A stretch of DNA of 64,000 nt from Clavelina lepadiformis (GCF_947623445.1 NC_135243.1:20716479-20780478), one strand, 5' to 3'; shown: positions 1 through 9,121, counted from the first letter of the stretch. Translations and numbers: made by a program. Notes: generated by a model from the sequence alone, not told the origin.

Positions 1-208
1 ACCAGGTACAGTACAAATAATCCTAACCTTCAGTGTATAGTTGACAGACATTCAAGCTTCATCAAGTGACACAGCAGCCACGTTTCATATGGTAGTAACG
101 ATCGTATTCATTTCTGTTTTGTTTTTCAGGCAACACGGAACGCAACATAGGGGAAAACTTTGAACATTCTTGATTCACTTGCATCTAAGCGAACGAAGCA
201 TTTTCCAT
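1..208. repeat. Partial unit 0 (end of Lys-Asn spacer)
   Basis: This is the last part of the Lys-to-Asn spacer of a unit that begins before the window. It matches 1714-1921 and contains no gene. Confidence 0.95.
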
Positions 209-225
209 GTCTCTGTGGCGCAATA

Positions 226-265
<40 letters not shown>

Positions 266-282
266 GAGCCCACCCAGGGACG
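209..282 (+). tRNA. tRNA-Asn-GTT: tRNA-Asn(GTT), unit 1
   Basis: Delivers asparagine to AAC/AAU codons. The 74-nt cloverleaf has acceptor strands GTCTCTG and CAGGGAC, discriminator G73, D arm 10-25, an anticodon loop CTGTTAA (GTT at 243-245, 34-36 nt after the start in every copy) and T-loop TTCGAGC. The A box starts at TGGCGC and the B box is GGTTCGAGCC. No CCA or intron is encoded. A TTT lies 3 nt past the end and TTTT at 295-298 probably terminates transcription. The sequence is nearly that of vertebrate tRNA-Asn (recalled, not aligned). Confidence 0.97.
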
Positions 283-294
283 TCTTTAGGAGAG

Positions 295-298
295 TTTT
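295..298 (+). terminator. Pol III T-run after tRNA-Asn
   Basis: TTTT 13 nt past the Asn discriminator; present in every unit. A weaker TTT sits nearer the gene. Confidence 0.6.
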
Positions 299-493
299 AC
301 GAACAACAAACTCTTCATGTTAAAGACATTTTATACCTAGAAACGGTGCTTTTGTTCTAAACGACAAGTCTTAATTTAAACGCTGTTAAGTTTAAGGCCC
401 CCCACAGCCGCAACATTTCAAGCTAAAGAGTGGAGTATAATTCAAGCGCCTGCTGAAAGTTGGAAAACTGGTGAAATTCATCATGTCAAAAGG

Positions 494-497
494 AAAA
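494..497 (-). terminator. Pol III T-run after tRNA-Cys
   Basis: On the reverse strand TTTT directly follows the discriminator T, with a second TTTT at 488-491. This is the strongest terminator of the five. Confidence 0.8.
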
Positions 498-569
498 AGG
501 GGGCACCCGGATTTGAACCGAAGACATCTCGATCTGCAGTCGAATGCTCTACCACTGAGCTATACCCCC
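498..569 (-). tRNA. tRNA-Cys-GCA: tRNA-Cys(GCA), unit 1
   Basis: Delivers cysteine to UGC/UGU codons. The reverse-strand 72-nt cloverleaf has acceptor strands GGGGGTA and TGCCCCC, discriminator U73 (a cysteine identity element), an anticodon loop CTGCAGA (plus-strand 535-537, offset 37-39 in every copy), A box TAGCTCAGTGG and B box GGTTCAAATCC. This copy has G45 changed to T in the variable region, which should be tolerated. The opposite strand of this gene creates an open frame that is not a protein gene. Confidence 0.96.
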
Positions 570-689
570 TTTACATTCACTTTCAGTAGTCATACGTTTT
601 CGATATTACAATCTCATTTTGTAAAGTATATAAAATTATTTAAAACACCATCCTTTATTTGCCAACTCGATAAAAGAATGAAGTGACTC
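570..689. other. Cys-Leu(TAA) spacer
   Basis: 120 nt upstream of the reverse-strand Cys gene. It contains an AT-rich TATA-like stretch at 627-635 (about 60 nt upstream of Cys) and the Leu-TAA terminator near 672-675. Confidence 0.7.
672..675 (-). terminator. Pol III T-run after tRNA-Leu(TAA)
   Basis: Reverse-strand TTTT 15 nt past the discriminator. In most units an AGAGT...ACTCT inverted repeat lies just before it and could form a short trailer hairpin; this copy has ATTCT instead of ACTCT. Confidence 0.65.
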
Positions 690-772
690 TACTGGGTGTG
701 GGACTCGAACCCACGCGGACAGATGTCCATTGGAACTTAAGTCCAACGCCTTAACCGCTCGGCCAACCCAGT
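690..772 (-). tRNA. tRNA-Leu-TAA: tRNA-Leu(TAA), unit 1
   Basis: Reads UUA (and UUG by wobble). The class II tRNA of 83 nt has acceptor strands ACTGGGT and ACCCAGT with all seven pairs Watson-Crick, discriminator A73 (leucine identity), anticodon loop CTTAAGT (TAA, plus-strand 737-739, offset 47-49 in every copy), and a long variable arm GGACA/TGTCC. The A box is TGGCCGAGCGG and the B box GGTTCGAGTCC. No intron. Confidence 0.97.
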
Positions 773-1012
773 CATGGTCTGAAACTTGAGCGGTTTTGAA
801 TAGCTTTAGGATTAAATTGAAAACGAAGTTAGTTCATTTATACACTTCATTCATTGCCTTATCGATTTAGTGGAGAGGTCGGAAGAGTGATACGAGCACG
901 GGCAGGATACAACCGTTCGTACATTTTCGAAAGGGTATTAATAAAATTTTACGCTATTCGAACAGATCATCTAAAATTATAAATCAAAAGAGAGAAAACC
1001 TCGGGAGTATCA
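773..1012. other. Divergent Leu(TAA)-Leu(CAG) spacer
   Basis: 240 nt between two diverging leucine tRNA genes, so it must hold upstream elements for both. A TATA-like TTATAAAT lies 29-36 nt before Leu-CAG. An A-box-like TAGTGGAGAGG (868-878) and a GTTCG (915-919) are spaced as in a tRNA, but no cloverleaf folds. It is present in every unit. Confidence 0.75.
977..984 (+). promoter_or_regulatory. TATA-like element upstream of tRNA-Leu(CAG)
   Basis: TTATAAAT at -36 to -29 from the mature 5' end, a distance that suits TFIIIB positioning in organisms where Pol III tRNA genes use upstream TATA motifs. It is the same in the units inspected. Function is inferred. Confidence 0.4.
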
Positions 1013-1095
1013 GGCAGGATGGCCGATTGGTCTATGGCGCTGCGTTCAGGTCGCAGTCTCCTTTGGAGGCGCGGGTTCGAATCCCGCTTCTGTCA
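1013..1095 (+). tRNA. tRNA-Leu-CAG: tRNA-Leu(CAG), unit 1 (class A body, U15)
   Basis: Reads CUG. The class II tRNA of 83 nt has acceptor strands GGCAGGA and TTCTGTC (with G2-U71 and G6-U67 wobbles), discriminator A73, anticodon loop TTCAGGT (CAG at 1047-1049, offset 34-36 in every copy), variable arm CTCC/GGAG and B box GGTTCGAATCC. Class A is the majority form (D stem GCCG/TGGC, anticodon stem CTGCG/CGCAG). This copy is a hybrid: class A body with G15 changed to T, as in classes B and C. Confidence 0.94.
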
Positions 1096-1103
1096 GGTAT
1101 AAC

Positions 1104-1107
1104 TTTT
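1104..1107 (+). terminator. Pol III T-run after tRNA-Leu(CAG)
   Basis: TTTT 9 nt past the discriminator, in every unit. Confidence 0.7.
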
Positions 1108-1170
1108 GCAGCGCTTCCATTTTGTTGTTAAAGGTTCGATTTCATTCTACTTTATACTTGCTTGGTCGTC

Positions 1171-1243
1171 GCCCGGCTAGCTCAGTCGGTAGAGCGTTGG
1201 ACTCTTAATCCAACGGTCGTGGGTTCGAGCCCCACGTTGGGCG
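1171..1243 (+). tRNA. tRNA-Lys-CTT: tRNA-Lys(CTT), unit 1
   Basis: Reads AAG. The 73-nt cloverleaf has acceptor strands GCCCGGC and GTTGGGC, discriminator G73, A box TAGCTCAGTCGG, anticodon stem TTGGA/TCCAA around loop CTCTTAA (CTT at 1204-1206, offset 33-35 in every copy), and B box GGTTCGAGCC. Apart from the anticodon stem it matches the animal tRNA-Lys-CTT as I remember it. It lies 75 nt after Leu-CAG on the same strand, but each has its own terminator. Confidence 0.97.
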
Positions 1244-1921
1244 TCTTTTGTTGTTATCGCTTAAATAGACACTCTTTACTTACCAGAATGAATGCAACTT
1301 CAAAATGCAACTGTGGTATGAACTTAAACAATTGAATTATTGTGTTTCTTGAATAGTGATATGATAAAAACCCTAGCAGATAATCAATCGGAGGTATCAA
1401 ACTGCAGTGGAAATCTTGCTGATATGTAACCCTACATAACGAGCAGGTACACCTCACGTCAGCATCCATTGGTTGAAATTGAAACGTACGCTTATGCTTG
1501 CTACTATGCCGTTTCAGAAGAACTCTAAGCCTAATCTAATTCAGATGAAATCTAATCAACCAACTCAGCTTGCGACACAGGTGATAAATCTTCTGGTTGA
1601 ATATGTGACGCCGCAGAAAAAGAATAATTGCTGTCGGTTTCAAACCTAAGGAAACAAATTATAAATCCAGCAAAGCTGCCAAGCAAGATAACTTTTTCAG
1701 GTTCGGAGTTCCACCAGGTACGGTACAAATAATCCTAACCTTCAGTGTATAGTTGACAGACATTCAAGCTTCATCAAGTGACACAGCAGCCACGTTTCAT
1801 ATGGTAGTAACGATCGTATTCATTTCTGTTTTGTTTTTCAGGCAACACGGAACGCAACATAGGGAAAAACTTTTGAACATTCTTGATTCACTTGCATCTA
1901 AGCGAACGAAGCATTTTCCAT
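1244..1921. other. Long Lys-Asn spacer (representative)
   Basis: 678 nt with no gene I can support. It carries the two indel sites that define spacer forms L/S and a/b/c, a doubled ATGCAACT near 1292-1312, a cryptic splice-like pair (CAG/GTACGG near 1717 and a pyrimidine tract ending TTTTTCAG at 1841), and short open frames that many units interrupt. Equivalent spacers follow each Lys gene. Confidence 0.75.
1246..1249 (+). terminator. Pol III T-run after tRNA-Lys
   Basis: TTTT 3 nt past the discriminator, in nearly all units (unit 6 has gtatttt instead of gtctttt). Confidence 0.8.
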
Positions 1922-1938
1922 GTCTCTGTGGCGCAATA

Positions 1939-1978
<40 letters not shown>

Positions 1979-1995
1979 GAGCCCACCCAGGGACG
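1922..1995 (+). tRNA. tRNA-Asn-GTT: tRNA-Asn(GTT), unit 2
   Basis: Array-consensus copy. Confidence 0.96.
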
Positions 1996-2210
1996 TCTTT
2001 AGGAGAGTTTTACGAACAACAAACTCTTCATGTTAAAGACATTTTATACCTAGAAACGGTGCTTTTGTTCTAAACGACAAGTCTTAATTTAAACGCTGTT
2101 AAGTTTAAGGCCCCCCACAGCCGCAACATTTCAAGCTAAAGAGTGGAGTATAAATCAAGCGCCTGCTGAAAGTTGGAAAACTGGTGAAATTCATCATGTC
2201 AAAAGGAAAA

Positions 2211-2282
2211 AGGGGGCACCCGGTTTTGAACCGAAGACCTCTCGATCTGCAGTCGAATGCTCTACCACTGAGCTATACCCCC
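2211..2282 (-). tRNA. tRNA-Cys-GCA: tRNA-Cys(GCA), unit 2
   Basis: One change: T60 to A in the T loop, a variable position. Confidence 0.94.
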
Positions 2283-2402
2283 TTTACATTCACTTTCAGT
2301 AGTCATACGTTTTCGATATTACAATCTCATTTTGTAAAGTATATAAAATTATTTAAAACACCATCCTTTATTTGCCAACTCGATAAAAGAGTGAAGTGAC
2401 TC

Positions 2403-2485
2403 TACTGGGTGTGGGACTCGAACCCACGCGGACAGATGTCCATTGGAACTTAAGTCCAACGCCTTAACCGCTCGGCCAACCCAGT
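2403..2485 (-). tRNA. tRNA-Leu-TAA: tRNA-Leu(TAA), unit 2
   Basis: Array-consensus copy. Confidence 0.96.
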
Positions 2486-2725
2486 CATGGTCTGAAACTT
2501 GAGCGGTTTTGGGTAGCTTTAGGATTAAATTGAAAACGAAGTTAGTTCATTTATACATTTCATTCATTGCCTTATCGGTTTAGTGGAGAGGTCGGAAGAG
2601 TGATACGAGCACGGGCAGGATACAACCGTTCGTACATTTTCGAAAAGGTATTAATAAAATTTTACACTATTCGAACAGATCATCTAAAATTATAAATCAA
2701 AAGAGAGAAAACCTCGGGAGTATCA

Positions 2726-2808
2726 GGCAGGATGGCCGAGTGGTCTATGGCGCTGCGTTCAGGTCGCAGTCTCCTTTGGAGGCGCGGGTTCGAATCCCGC
2801 TTCTGTCA
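2726..2808 (+). tRNA. tRNA-Leu-CAG: tRNA-Leu(CAG), unit 2 (class A)
   Basis: Class A reference copy with G15 and an intact D stem. Confidence 0.95.
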
Positions 2809-2883
2809 GGTATAGCTTTTGCAGCGCTTCCATTTTGTTGTTAAAGGTTCGATTTCATTCTACTTTATACTTGCTTGGTCGTC

Positions 2884-2956
2884 GCCCGGCTAGATCAGTC
2901 GGTAGAGCGTTGGACTCTTAATCCAACGGTCGTGGGTTCGAGCCCCACGTTGGGCG
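2884..2956 (+). tRNA. tRNA-Lys-CTT: tRNA-Lys(CTT), unit 2, D-stem variant
   Basis: C11 is A, breaking the 11-24 pair of the D stem and altering the A box (TAGATCAG). Probably a weakened copy. Confidence 0.9.
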
Positions 2957-3632
2957 TCTTTTGTTGTTATTGCTTAAATAGACACTCTTTACTTACCAGA
3001 ATGAATGCAACTTCAAAATGCAACTGTGGTATGAACTTAAACAATTGAATTATTGTGTTTCTTGAATAGTGATATGATAAAAACCCTAGCAGATAATCAA
3101 TCGGAGGTATCAAATTGCAGTGGAAATCTTGCTGATATGTAACCCTACAAAACGAGCAGGTACACCTCACGTCAGCATCCATTGGTTGAAATTGAAACGT
3201 ACGCTTATGCTTGCTACTATGCCGTTTCAGAAGAACTCTAAGCCTAATCTAATTCAGATGAAATCTAATCAACCAACTCAGCTTGCGACACAGGTGATAA
3301 ATCTTCTGGTTGAATATGTGACGCCGCAGAAAAAGAATAATTGCCGTCGGTTTCAAACCTAAGGAAACAAATTATAAATCCAGCAAAGCTGCCAAGCAAG
3401 ATAACTTTTTCTGTTCCGAGTTCCACCAGGTACGGTACAAATAATCCTAACCTTCAGTGTATAGTTGACAGACATTCAAGCTTCATCAAGTGACACAGCA
3501 GCCACGTTTCATATGGTAGTAACGATCGTATTCATTTCTGTTTTGTTTTTCAGGCAACACGGAACGCAACATAGGGGAAAACTTTGAACATTCTTGATTC
3601 ACTTGCATCTAAGCGAACGAAGCATTTTCCAT

Positions 3633-3649
3633 GTCTCTGTGGCGCAATA

Positions 3650-3689
<40 letters not shown>

Positions 3690-3706
3690 GAGCCCACCCA
3701 GGGACG
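3633..3706 (+). tRNA. tRNA-Asn-GTT: tRNA-Asn(GTT), unit 3
   Basis: Array-consensus copy. Confidence 0.96.
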
Positions 3707-3921
3707 TCTTTAGGAGAGTTTTACGAACAACAAACTCTTCATGTTAAAGACATTTTATACCTAGAAACGGTGCTTTTGTTCTAAACGACAAGTCTTAATT
3801 TAAACGCTGTTAAGTTTAAGGCCCCCCACAGCCGCAACATTTCAAGCTAAAGAGTGGAGTATAAATCAAGCGCCTGCTGAAAGTTGGAAAACTGGTGAAA
3901 TTCATCATGTCAAAAGGAAAA

Positions 3922-3993
3922 AGGGGGCACCCGGATTTGAACCGAAGACCTCTCGATCTGCAGTCGAATGCTCTACCACTGAGCTATACCCCC
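3922..3993 (-). tRNA. tRNA-Cys-GCA: tRNA-Cys(GCA), unit 3
   Basis: Array-consensus copy; the reference for Cys variants. Confidence 0.96.
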
Positions 3994-4113
3994 TTTACAT
4001 TCACTTTCAGTAGTCATACGTTTTCGATATTACAATCTCATTTTGTAAAGTATATAAAATTATTTAAAACACCATCCTTTATTTGCCAACTCGATAAAAG
4101 AGTGAAGTGACTC

Positions 4114-4196
4114 TACTGGGTGTGGGACTCGAACCCACGCGGACAGATGTCCATTGGAACTTAAGTCCAACGCCTTAACCGCTCGGCCAACCCAGT
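4114..4196 (-). tRNA. tRNA-Leu-TAA: tRNA-Leu(TAA), unit 3
   Basis: Array-consensus copy. Confidence 0.96.
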
Positions 4197-4436
4197 CATG
4201 GTCTGAAACTTGAGCGGTTTTGGGTAGCTTTAGGATTAAATTGAAAACGAAGTTAGTTCATTTATACATTTCATTCATTGCCTTATCGATTTAGTGGAGA
4301 GGTCGGAAGAGTGATACGAGCACGGGCAGGATACAACCGTTCGTACATTTTCGAAAGGGTGTTAATAAAATTTTACACTATTCGAACAGATCATCTAAAA
4401 TTATAAATCAAAAGAGAGAAAACCTCGGGAGTATCA

Positions 4437-4519
4437 GGCAGGATGGCCGAGTGGTCTATGGCGCTGCGTTCAGGTCGCAGTCTCCTTTGGAGGCGCGGGT
4501 TCGAATCCCGCTTCTGTCA
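4437..4519 (+). tRNA. tRNA-Leu-CAG: tRNA-Leu(CAG), unit 3 (class A)
   Basis: Class A consensus. Confidence 0.95.
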
Positions 4520-4594
4520 GATATAACTTTTGCAGCGCTTCCATTTTGTTGTTAAAGGTTCGATTTCATTCTACTTTATACTTGCTTGGTCGTC

Positions 4595-4667
4595 GCCCGG
4601 CTAGCTCAGTCGGTAGAGCGTTGGACTCTTAATCCAACGGTCGTGGGTTCGAGCCCCACGTTGGGCG
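4595..4667 (+). tRNA. tRNA-Lys-CTT: tRNA-Lys(CTT), unit 3
   Basis: Array-consensus copy. Confidence 0.96.
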
Positions 4668-5338
4668 TCTTTTGTTGTTATTGCTTAAATAGACACTCTT
4701 TACTTACCAGAATGAATGCAACTTCAAAATGCAACTGTGGTATGAACTTAAACAATTGAATTATTGTGTTTCTTGAATAGTGATATGATAAAAACCTAGC
4801 AGATAATAATCAATCGGAGGTTTCAAACTGCAGTAGAAATCTTGCTGATATGTAACCCTACATAACGAGCAGGTACACCTCACGTCAGCATCCATTGGTG
4901 GAAATTGAAACGTACGCTTATGCTTGCTACTATGCCGTTTCAGAAGAACTCTAAGCCTAATCTAATTCAGATGAAATCTTATCAACCAACTCAGCTTGCG
5001 ACACAGGTGATAAATCTTCTGGTTGAATATGTGACGCCGCAGAAAAAGAATAATTGCCGTCGGTTTCAAACCTAAGGAAACAAATTATAAATCCTGCAAA
5101 GCAAGATAACTTTTTCCGTTCGGAGTTCCACCCGGTTCAGTACAAATAATCCTAACCTTCAGTGTATAGTTGACAGACATTCAAGCTTCATCAAGTGACA
5201 CAGCAGCCACGTTTCATATGGTAGTAACGATCGTATTCATTTCTGTTTTGTTTTTCAGGCAACATGGAACGCAACGTCAGGGAAAACTTTTGAACATTTT
5301 TAAGTCACTTGCATATAAGCAAACGAAGCATTTTCCAT

Positions 5339-5355
5339 GTCTCTGTGGCGCAATA

Positions 5356-5395
<40 letters not shown>

Positions 5396-5412
5396 GAGCC
5401 CACCCAGGGACG
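5339..5412 (+). tRNA. tRNA-Asn-GTT: tRNA-Asn(GTT), unit 4
   Basis: Consensus gene; first copy with TATAAG (5314-5319) in place of TCTAAG upstream. Confidence 0.96.
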
Positions 5413-5627
5413 TCTTTAGGAGAGTTTTACGAACAACAAACTCTTCATGTTAAAGAAATTTTATACCTAGAAACGGTGCTTTTGTTCTAAACGACAAGTC
5501 TTAATTTAAACGCTGTCAAGTTTAAGGCCCCCCACAGCCGCAACATTTCAAGCTAAAGAGTGGAGTATAAATCAAGCGCCTGCTGAAAGTTGGAAAACTG
5601 GTGAAATTCATCATGTCAAAAGGAAAA

Positions 5628-5699
5628 AGGGGGCACCCGGATTTGAACCGAAGACCTCTCGATCTGCAGTCGAATGCTCTACCACTGAGCTATACCCCC
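5628..5699 (-). tRNA. tRNA-Cys-GCA: tRNA-Cys(GCA), unit 4
   Basis: Array-consensus copy. Confidence 0.96.
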
Positions 5700-5819
5700 T
5701 TTACATTCACTTTCAGTAGTCATACGTCTTCGATATTACAATCTCATTTTGTAAAGTATATAAAATTATTTAAAACACCATCCTTTATTTGCCAACTCGA
5801 TAAAAGAGTGAAGTGACTC

Positions 5820-5902
5820 TACTGGGTGTGGGACTCGAACCCACGCGGACAGATGTCCATTGGAACTTAAGTCCAACGCCTTAACCGCTCGGCCAACCCA
5901 GT
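5820..5902 (-). tRNA. tRNA-Leu-TAA: tRNA-Leu(TAA), unit 4
   Basis: Array-consensus copy. Confidence 0.96.
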
Positions 5903-6142
5903 CATGGTCTGAAACTTGAGCGGTTTTGGGTAGCTTTAGGATTAAATTGAAAACGAAGTTAGTTCATTTATACATTTCATTCATTGCCTTATCGATTTAG
6001 TGGAGAGGTCGGAAGAGTGATACGAGCACGGGCAGGATACAACCGTTCGTACATTTTCGAAAGGGTGTTAATAAAATTTTACACTATTCGAACAGATCAT
6101 CTAAAATTATAAATCAAAAGAGAGAAAACCTCGGGAGTATCA

Positions 6143-6225
6143 GGCAGGATGGCCGAGTGGTCTATGGCGCTGCGTTCAGGTCGCAGTCTCCTTTGGAGGC
6201 GCGGGTTCGAATCCCGCTTCTGTCA
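6143..6225 (+). tRNA. tRNA-Leu-CAG: tRNA-Leu(CAG), unit 4 (class A)
   Basis: Class A consensus. Confidence 0.95.
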
Positions 6226-6300
6226 GGTATAACTTTTGCAGCGCTTCCATTTTGTTGTTAAAGGTTCGATTTCATTCTACTTTATACTTGCTTGGTCGTC

Positions 6301-6373
6301 GCCCGGCTAGCTCAGTCGGTAGAGCGTTGGACTCTTAATCCAACGGTCGTGGGTTCGAGCCCCACGTTGGGCG
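6301..6373 (+). tRNA. tRNA-Lys-CTT: tRNA-Lys(CTT), unit 4
   Basis: Array-consensus copy. Confidence 0.96.
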
Positions 6374-7049
6374 TCTTTTGTTGTTATTGCTTAAATAGAC
6401 ACTCTTTACTTACCAGAATGAATGCAACTTCAAAATGCAACTGTGGTATGAACTTAAACAATTGAATTATTGTGTTTCTTGAATAGTGATATGATGAAAA
6501 CCCTAGCAGATAATCAATCGGAGGTATCAAATTGCAGTGGAAATCTTGCTGATATGTAACCCTACAAAACGAGCAGGTACACCTCACGTCAGCATCCATT
6601 GGTTGAAATTGAAACGTACGCTTATGCTTGCTACTATGCCGTTTCAGAAGAACTCTAAGCCTAATCTAATTCAGATGAAATCTAATCAACCAACTCAGCT
6701 TGCGACACAGGTGATAAATCTTCTGGTTGAATATGTGACGCCGCAGAAAAAGAATAATTGCCGTCGGTTTCAAACCTAAGGAAACAAATTATAAATCCAG
6801 CAAAGCTGCAAAGCAAGATAACTTTTTCCGTTCGGAGTTCCACCAGGTACAGTACAAATAATCCTAACCTTCAGTGTATAGTTGACAGACATTCAAGCTT
6901 CATCAAGTGACACAGCAGCCACGTTTCATATGGTAGTAACGATCGTATTCATTTCTGTTTTGTTTTTCAGGCAACACGGAACGCAACATAGGGGAAAACT
7001 TTGAACATTCTTGATTCACTTGCATCTAAGCGAACGAAGCATTTTCCAT

Positions 7050-7066
7050 GTCTCTGTGGCGCAATA

Positions 7067-7106
<40 letters not shown>

Positions 7107-7123
7107 GAGCCCACCCAGGGACG
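7050..7123 (+). tRNA. tRNA-Asn-GTT: tRNA-Asn(GTT), unit 5
   Basis: Array-consensus copy. Confidence 0.96.
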
Positions 7124-7338
7124 TCTTTAGGAGAGTTTTACGAACAACAAACTCTTCATGTTAAAGACATTTTATACCTAGAAACGGTGCTTTTGTTCTA
7201 AACGACAAGTCTTAATTTAAACGCTGTCAAGTTTAAGGCCCCCCACAGCCGCAACATTTCAAGCTAAAGAGTGGAGTATAAATCAAGCGCCTGCTGAAAG
7301 TTGGAAAACTGGTGAAATTCATCATGTCAAAAGGAAAA

Positions 7339-7410
7339 AGGGGGCACCCGGATTTGAACCGAAGACCTCTCGATCTGCAGTCGAATGCTCTACCACTGAG
7401 CTATACCCCC
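7339..7410 (-). tRNA. tRNA-Cys-GCA: tRNA-Cys(GCA), unit 5
   Basis: Array-consensus copy. Confidence 0.96.
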
Positions 7411-7530
7411 TTTACATTCACTTTCAGTAGTCATACGTTTTCGATATTACAATCTCATTTTGTAAAGTATATAAAATTATTTAAAACACCATGCTTTATT
7501 TGCCAACTCGATAAAAGAGTGAAGTGACTC

Positions 7531-7613
7531 TACTGGGTGTGGGACTCGAACCCACGCGGACAGATGTCCATTGGAACTTAAGTCCAACGCCTTAACCGCT
7601 CGGCCAACCCAGT
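7531..7613 (-). tRNA. tRNA-Leu-TAA: tRNA-Leu(TAA), unit 5
   Basis: Array-consensus copy. Confidence 0.96.
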
Positions 7614-7853
7614 CATGGTCTGAAACTTGAGCGGTTTTGGGTAGCTTTAGGATTAAATTGAAAACGAAGTTAGTTCATTTATACATTTCATTCATTGCCT
7701 TATCGATTTAGTGGAGAGGTCGGAAGAGTGATACGAGCACGGGCAGGATACAACCGTTCGTACATTTTCGAAAGGGTGTTAATAAAATTTTACACTATTC
7801 GAACAGATCATCTAAAATTATAAATCAAAAGAGAGAAAACCTCGGGAGTATCA

Positions 7854-7936
7854 GGCAGGATGGCCGAGTGGTCTATGGCGCTGCGATCAGGTCGCAGTCT
7901 CCTTTGGAGGCGCGGGTTCGAATCCCGCTTCTGTCA
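7854..7936 (+). tRNA. tRNA-Leu-CAG: tRNA-Leu(CAG), unit 5 (class A, A32)
   Basis: Class A with U32 changed to A in the anticodon loop; anticodon and U33 are kept. Confidence 0.92.
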
Positions 7937-8011
7937 GGTATAACTTTTGCAGCGCTTCCATTTTGTTGTTAAAAGTTCGATTTCATTCTACTTTATACTT
8001 GCTTGGTCGTC

Positions 8012-8084
8012 GCCCGGCTAGCTCAGTCGGTAGAGCGTTGGACTCTTAATCCAACGGTCGTGGGTTCGAGCCCCACGTTGGGCG
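8012..8084 (+). tRNA. tRNA-Lys-CTT: tRNA-Lys(CTT), unit 5
   Basis: Array-consensus copy. Confidence 0.96.
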
Positions 8085-8760
8085 TCTTTTGTTGTTATTG
8101 CTTAAATAGACACTCTTTACTTACCAGAATGAATGCAACTTCAAAATGCAACTGTGGTATGAACTTAAACAATTGAATTATTGTGTTTCTTGAATAGTGA
8201 TATGATAAAAACCCTAGCAGATAATCAATCGGAGGTATCAAATTGCAGTGGAAATCTTGCTGATATGTAACCCTACAAAACGAGCAGGTACACCTCACGT
8301 CAGCATCCATTGGTTGAAATTGAAACGTACGCTTATGCTTGCTACTATGCCGTTTCAGAAGAACTCTAAGCCTAATCTAATTCAGATGAAATCTTATCAA
8401 CCAACTCAGCTTGCGACACAGGTGATAAATCTTCTGGTTGAATATGTGACGCCGCAGAAAAAGAATAATTGCCGTCGGTTTCAAACCTAAGGAAACAAAT
8501 TATAAATCCAGCAAAGCTGCAAAGCAAGATAACTTTTTCCGTTCGGAGTTCCACCAGGTACAGTACAAATAATCCTAACCTTCAGTGTATAGTTGACAGA
8601 CATTCAAGCTTCATCAAGTGACACAGCAGCCACGTTTCATATGGTAGTAACGATCGTATTCATTTCTGTTTTGTTTTTCAGGCAACACGGAACGCAACAT
8701 AGGGGAAAACTTTGAACATTCTTGATTCACGTGCATCTAAGCGAACGAAGCATTTTCCAT

Positions 8761-8777
8761 GTCTCTGTGGCGCAATA

Positions 8778-8817
<40 letters not shown>

Positions 8818-8834
8818 GAGCCCACCCAGGGACG
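8761..8834 (+). tRNA. tRNA-Asn-GTT: tRNA-Asn(GTT), unit 6
   Basis: Array-consensus copy. Confidence 0.96.
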
Positions 8835-9049
8835 TCTTTAGGAGAGTTTTACGAACAACAAACTCTTCATGTTAAAGACATTTTATACCTAGAAACGGTG
8901 CTTTTGTTCTAAACGACAAGTCTTAATTTAAACGCTGTCAAGTTTAAGGCCCCCCACAGCCGCAACATTTTAAGCTAAAGAGTGGAGTATAAATCAAGCG
9001 CCTGCTGAAAGTTGGAAAACTGGTGAAATTCATCATGTCAAAAGGAAAA

Positions 9050-9121
9050 AGGGGGCACCCGGATTTGAACCGAAGACCTCTCGATCTGCAGTCGAATGCT
9101 CTACCACTGAGCTATACCCCC
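9050..9121 (-). tRNA. tRNA-Cys-GCA: tRNA-Cys(GCA), unit 6
   Basis: Array-consensus copy. Confidence 0.96.

Larger units (their letters stand above)
283..497. other. Convergent Asn-Cys spacer
   Basis: About 215 nt between the 3' ends of the forward Asn and reverse Cys genes. It holds the terminators of both and a run of Cs at 397-402 that varies (CCCCCC, CCTCCC, or one C shorter in unit 13). No gene is seen. Confidence 0.8.
209..1921 (+). repeat. Array unit 1
   Basis: 1,713 nt, spacer form L/a. The reference unit for offsets: from the Asn start, Cys begins 289 nt on, Leu-TAA 481, Leu-CAG 804 and Lys 962. Confidence 0.97.
1922..3632 (+). repeat. Array unit 2
   Basis: 1,711 nt, spacer L/a. 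Confidence 0.97.
3633..5338 (+). repeat. Array unit 3
   Basis: 1,706 nt, spacer S/b; the first short-form unit. Confidence 0.97.
5339..7049 (+). repeat. Array unit 4
   Basis: 1,711 nt, spacer L/a. Confidence 0.97.
7050..8760 (+). repeat. Array unit 5
   Basis: 1,711 nt, spacer L/a. Confidence 0.97.

Noticed and set aside
471-686. A 71-codon forward open frame present in every unit
   Set aside because: It runs antisense through the tRNA-Cys gene, and its central protein motif is just the complement of that gene. Translations of this kind are a known annotation artefact. It starts at GTG with no supporting signal.
1281-1291. ACTTACCAG, similar to the 5' end of U1 snRNA, as a possible snRNA or spliced-leader gene
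   Set aside because: Only about eight bases match, with no Sm site, 3' box or stem-loop structure after it.
1254-1469. A 71-codon reverse open frame after tRNA-Lys
   Set aside because: Absent from many units because of small indels at the ccctag/ataatc site; no family similarity is recognised.
1753-1944. A 63-codon open frame ending inside tRNA-Asn
   Set aside because: Its last codons are the 5' part of the tRNA gene, it begins at a non-ATG codon, and many units shift the frame just before the tRNA (aaactttg versus aaacttttg).
3120-3362. An 80-codon forward open frame in the Lys-Asn spacer
   Set aside because: It starts at GTG and is open in many L-form units, but S-form and several other units have in-frame stops (cagtag near the start, then cataac). 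No domain is recognisable, and the array keeps it only because the DNA itself is homogenised.
8372-8554. A 60-codon reverse open frame near the end of the Lys-Asn spacer
   Set aside because: It occurs only in some units and changes its N-terminus with the L/S indel. Low complexity of evidence, no motif.
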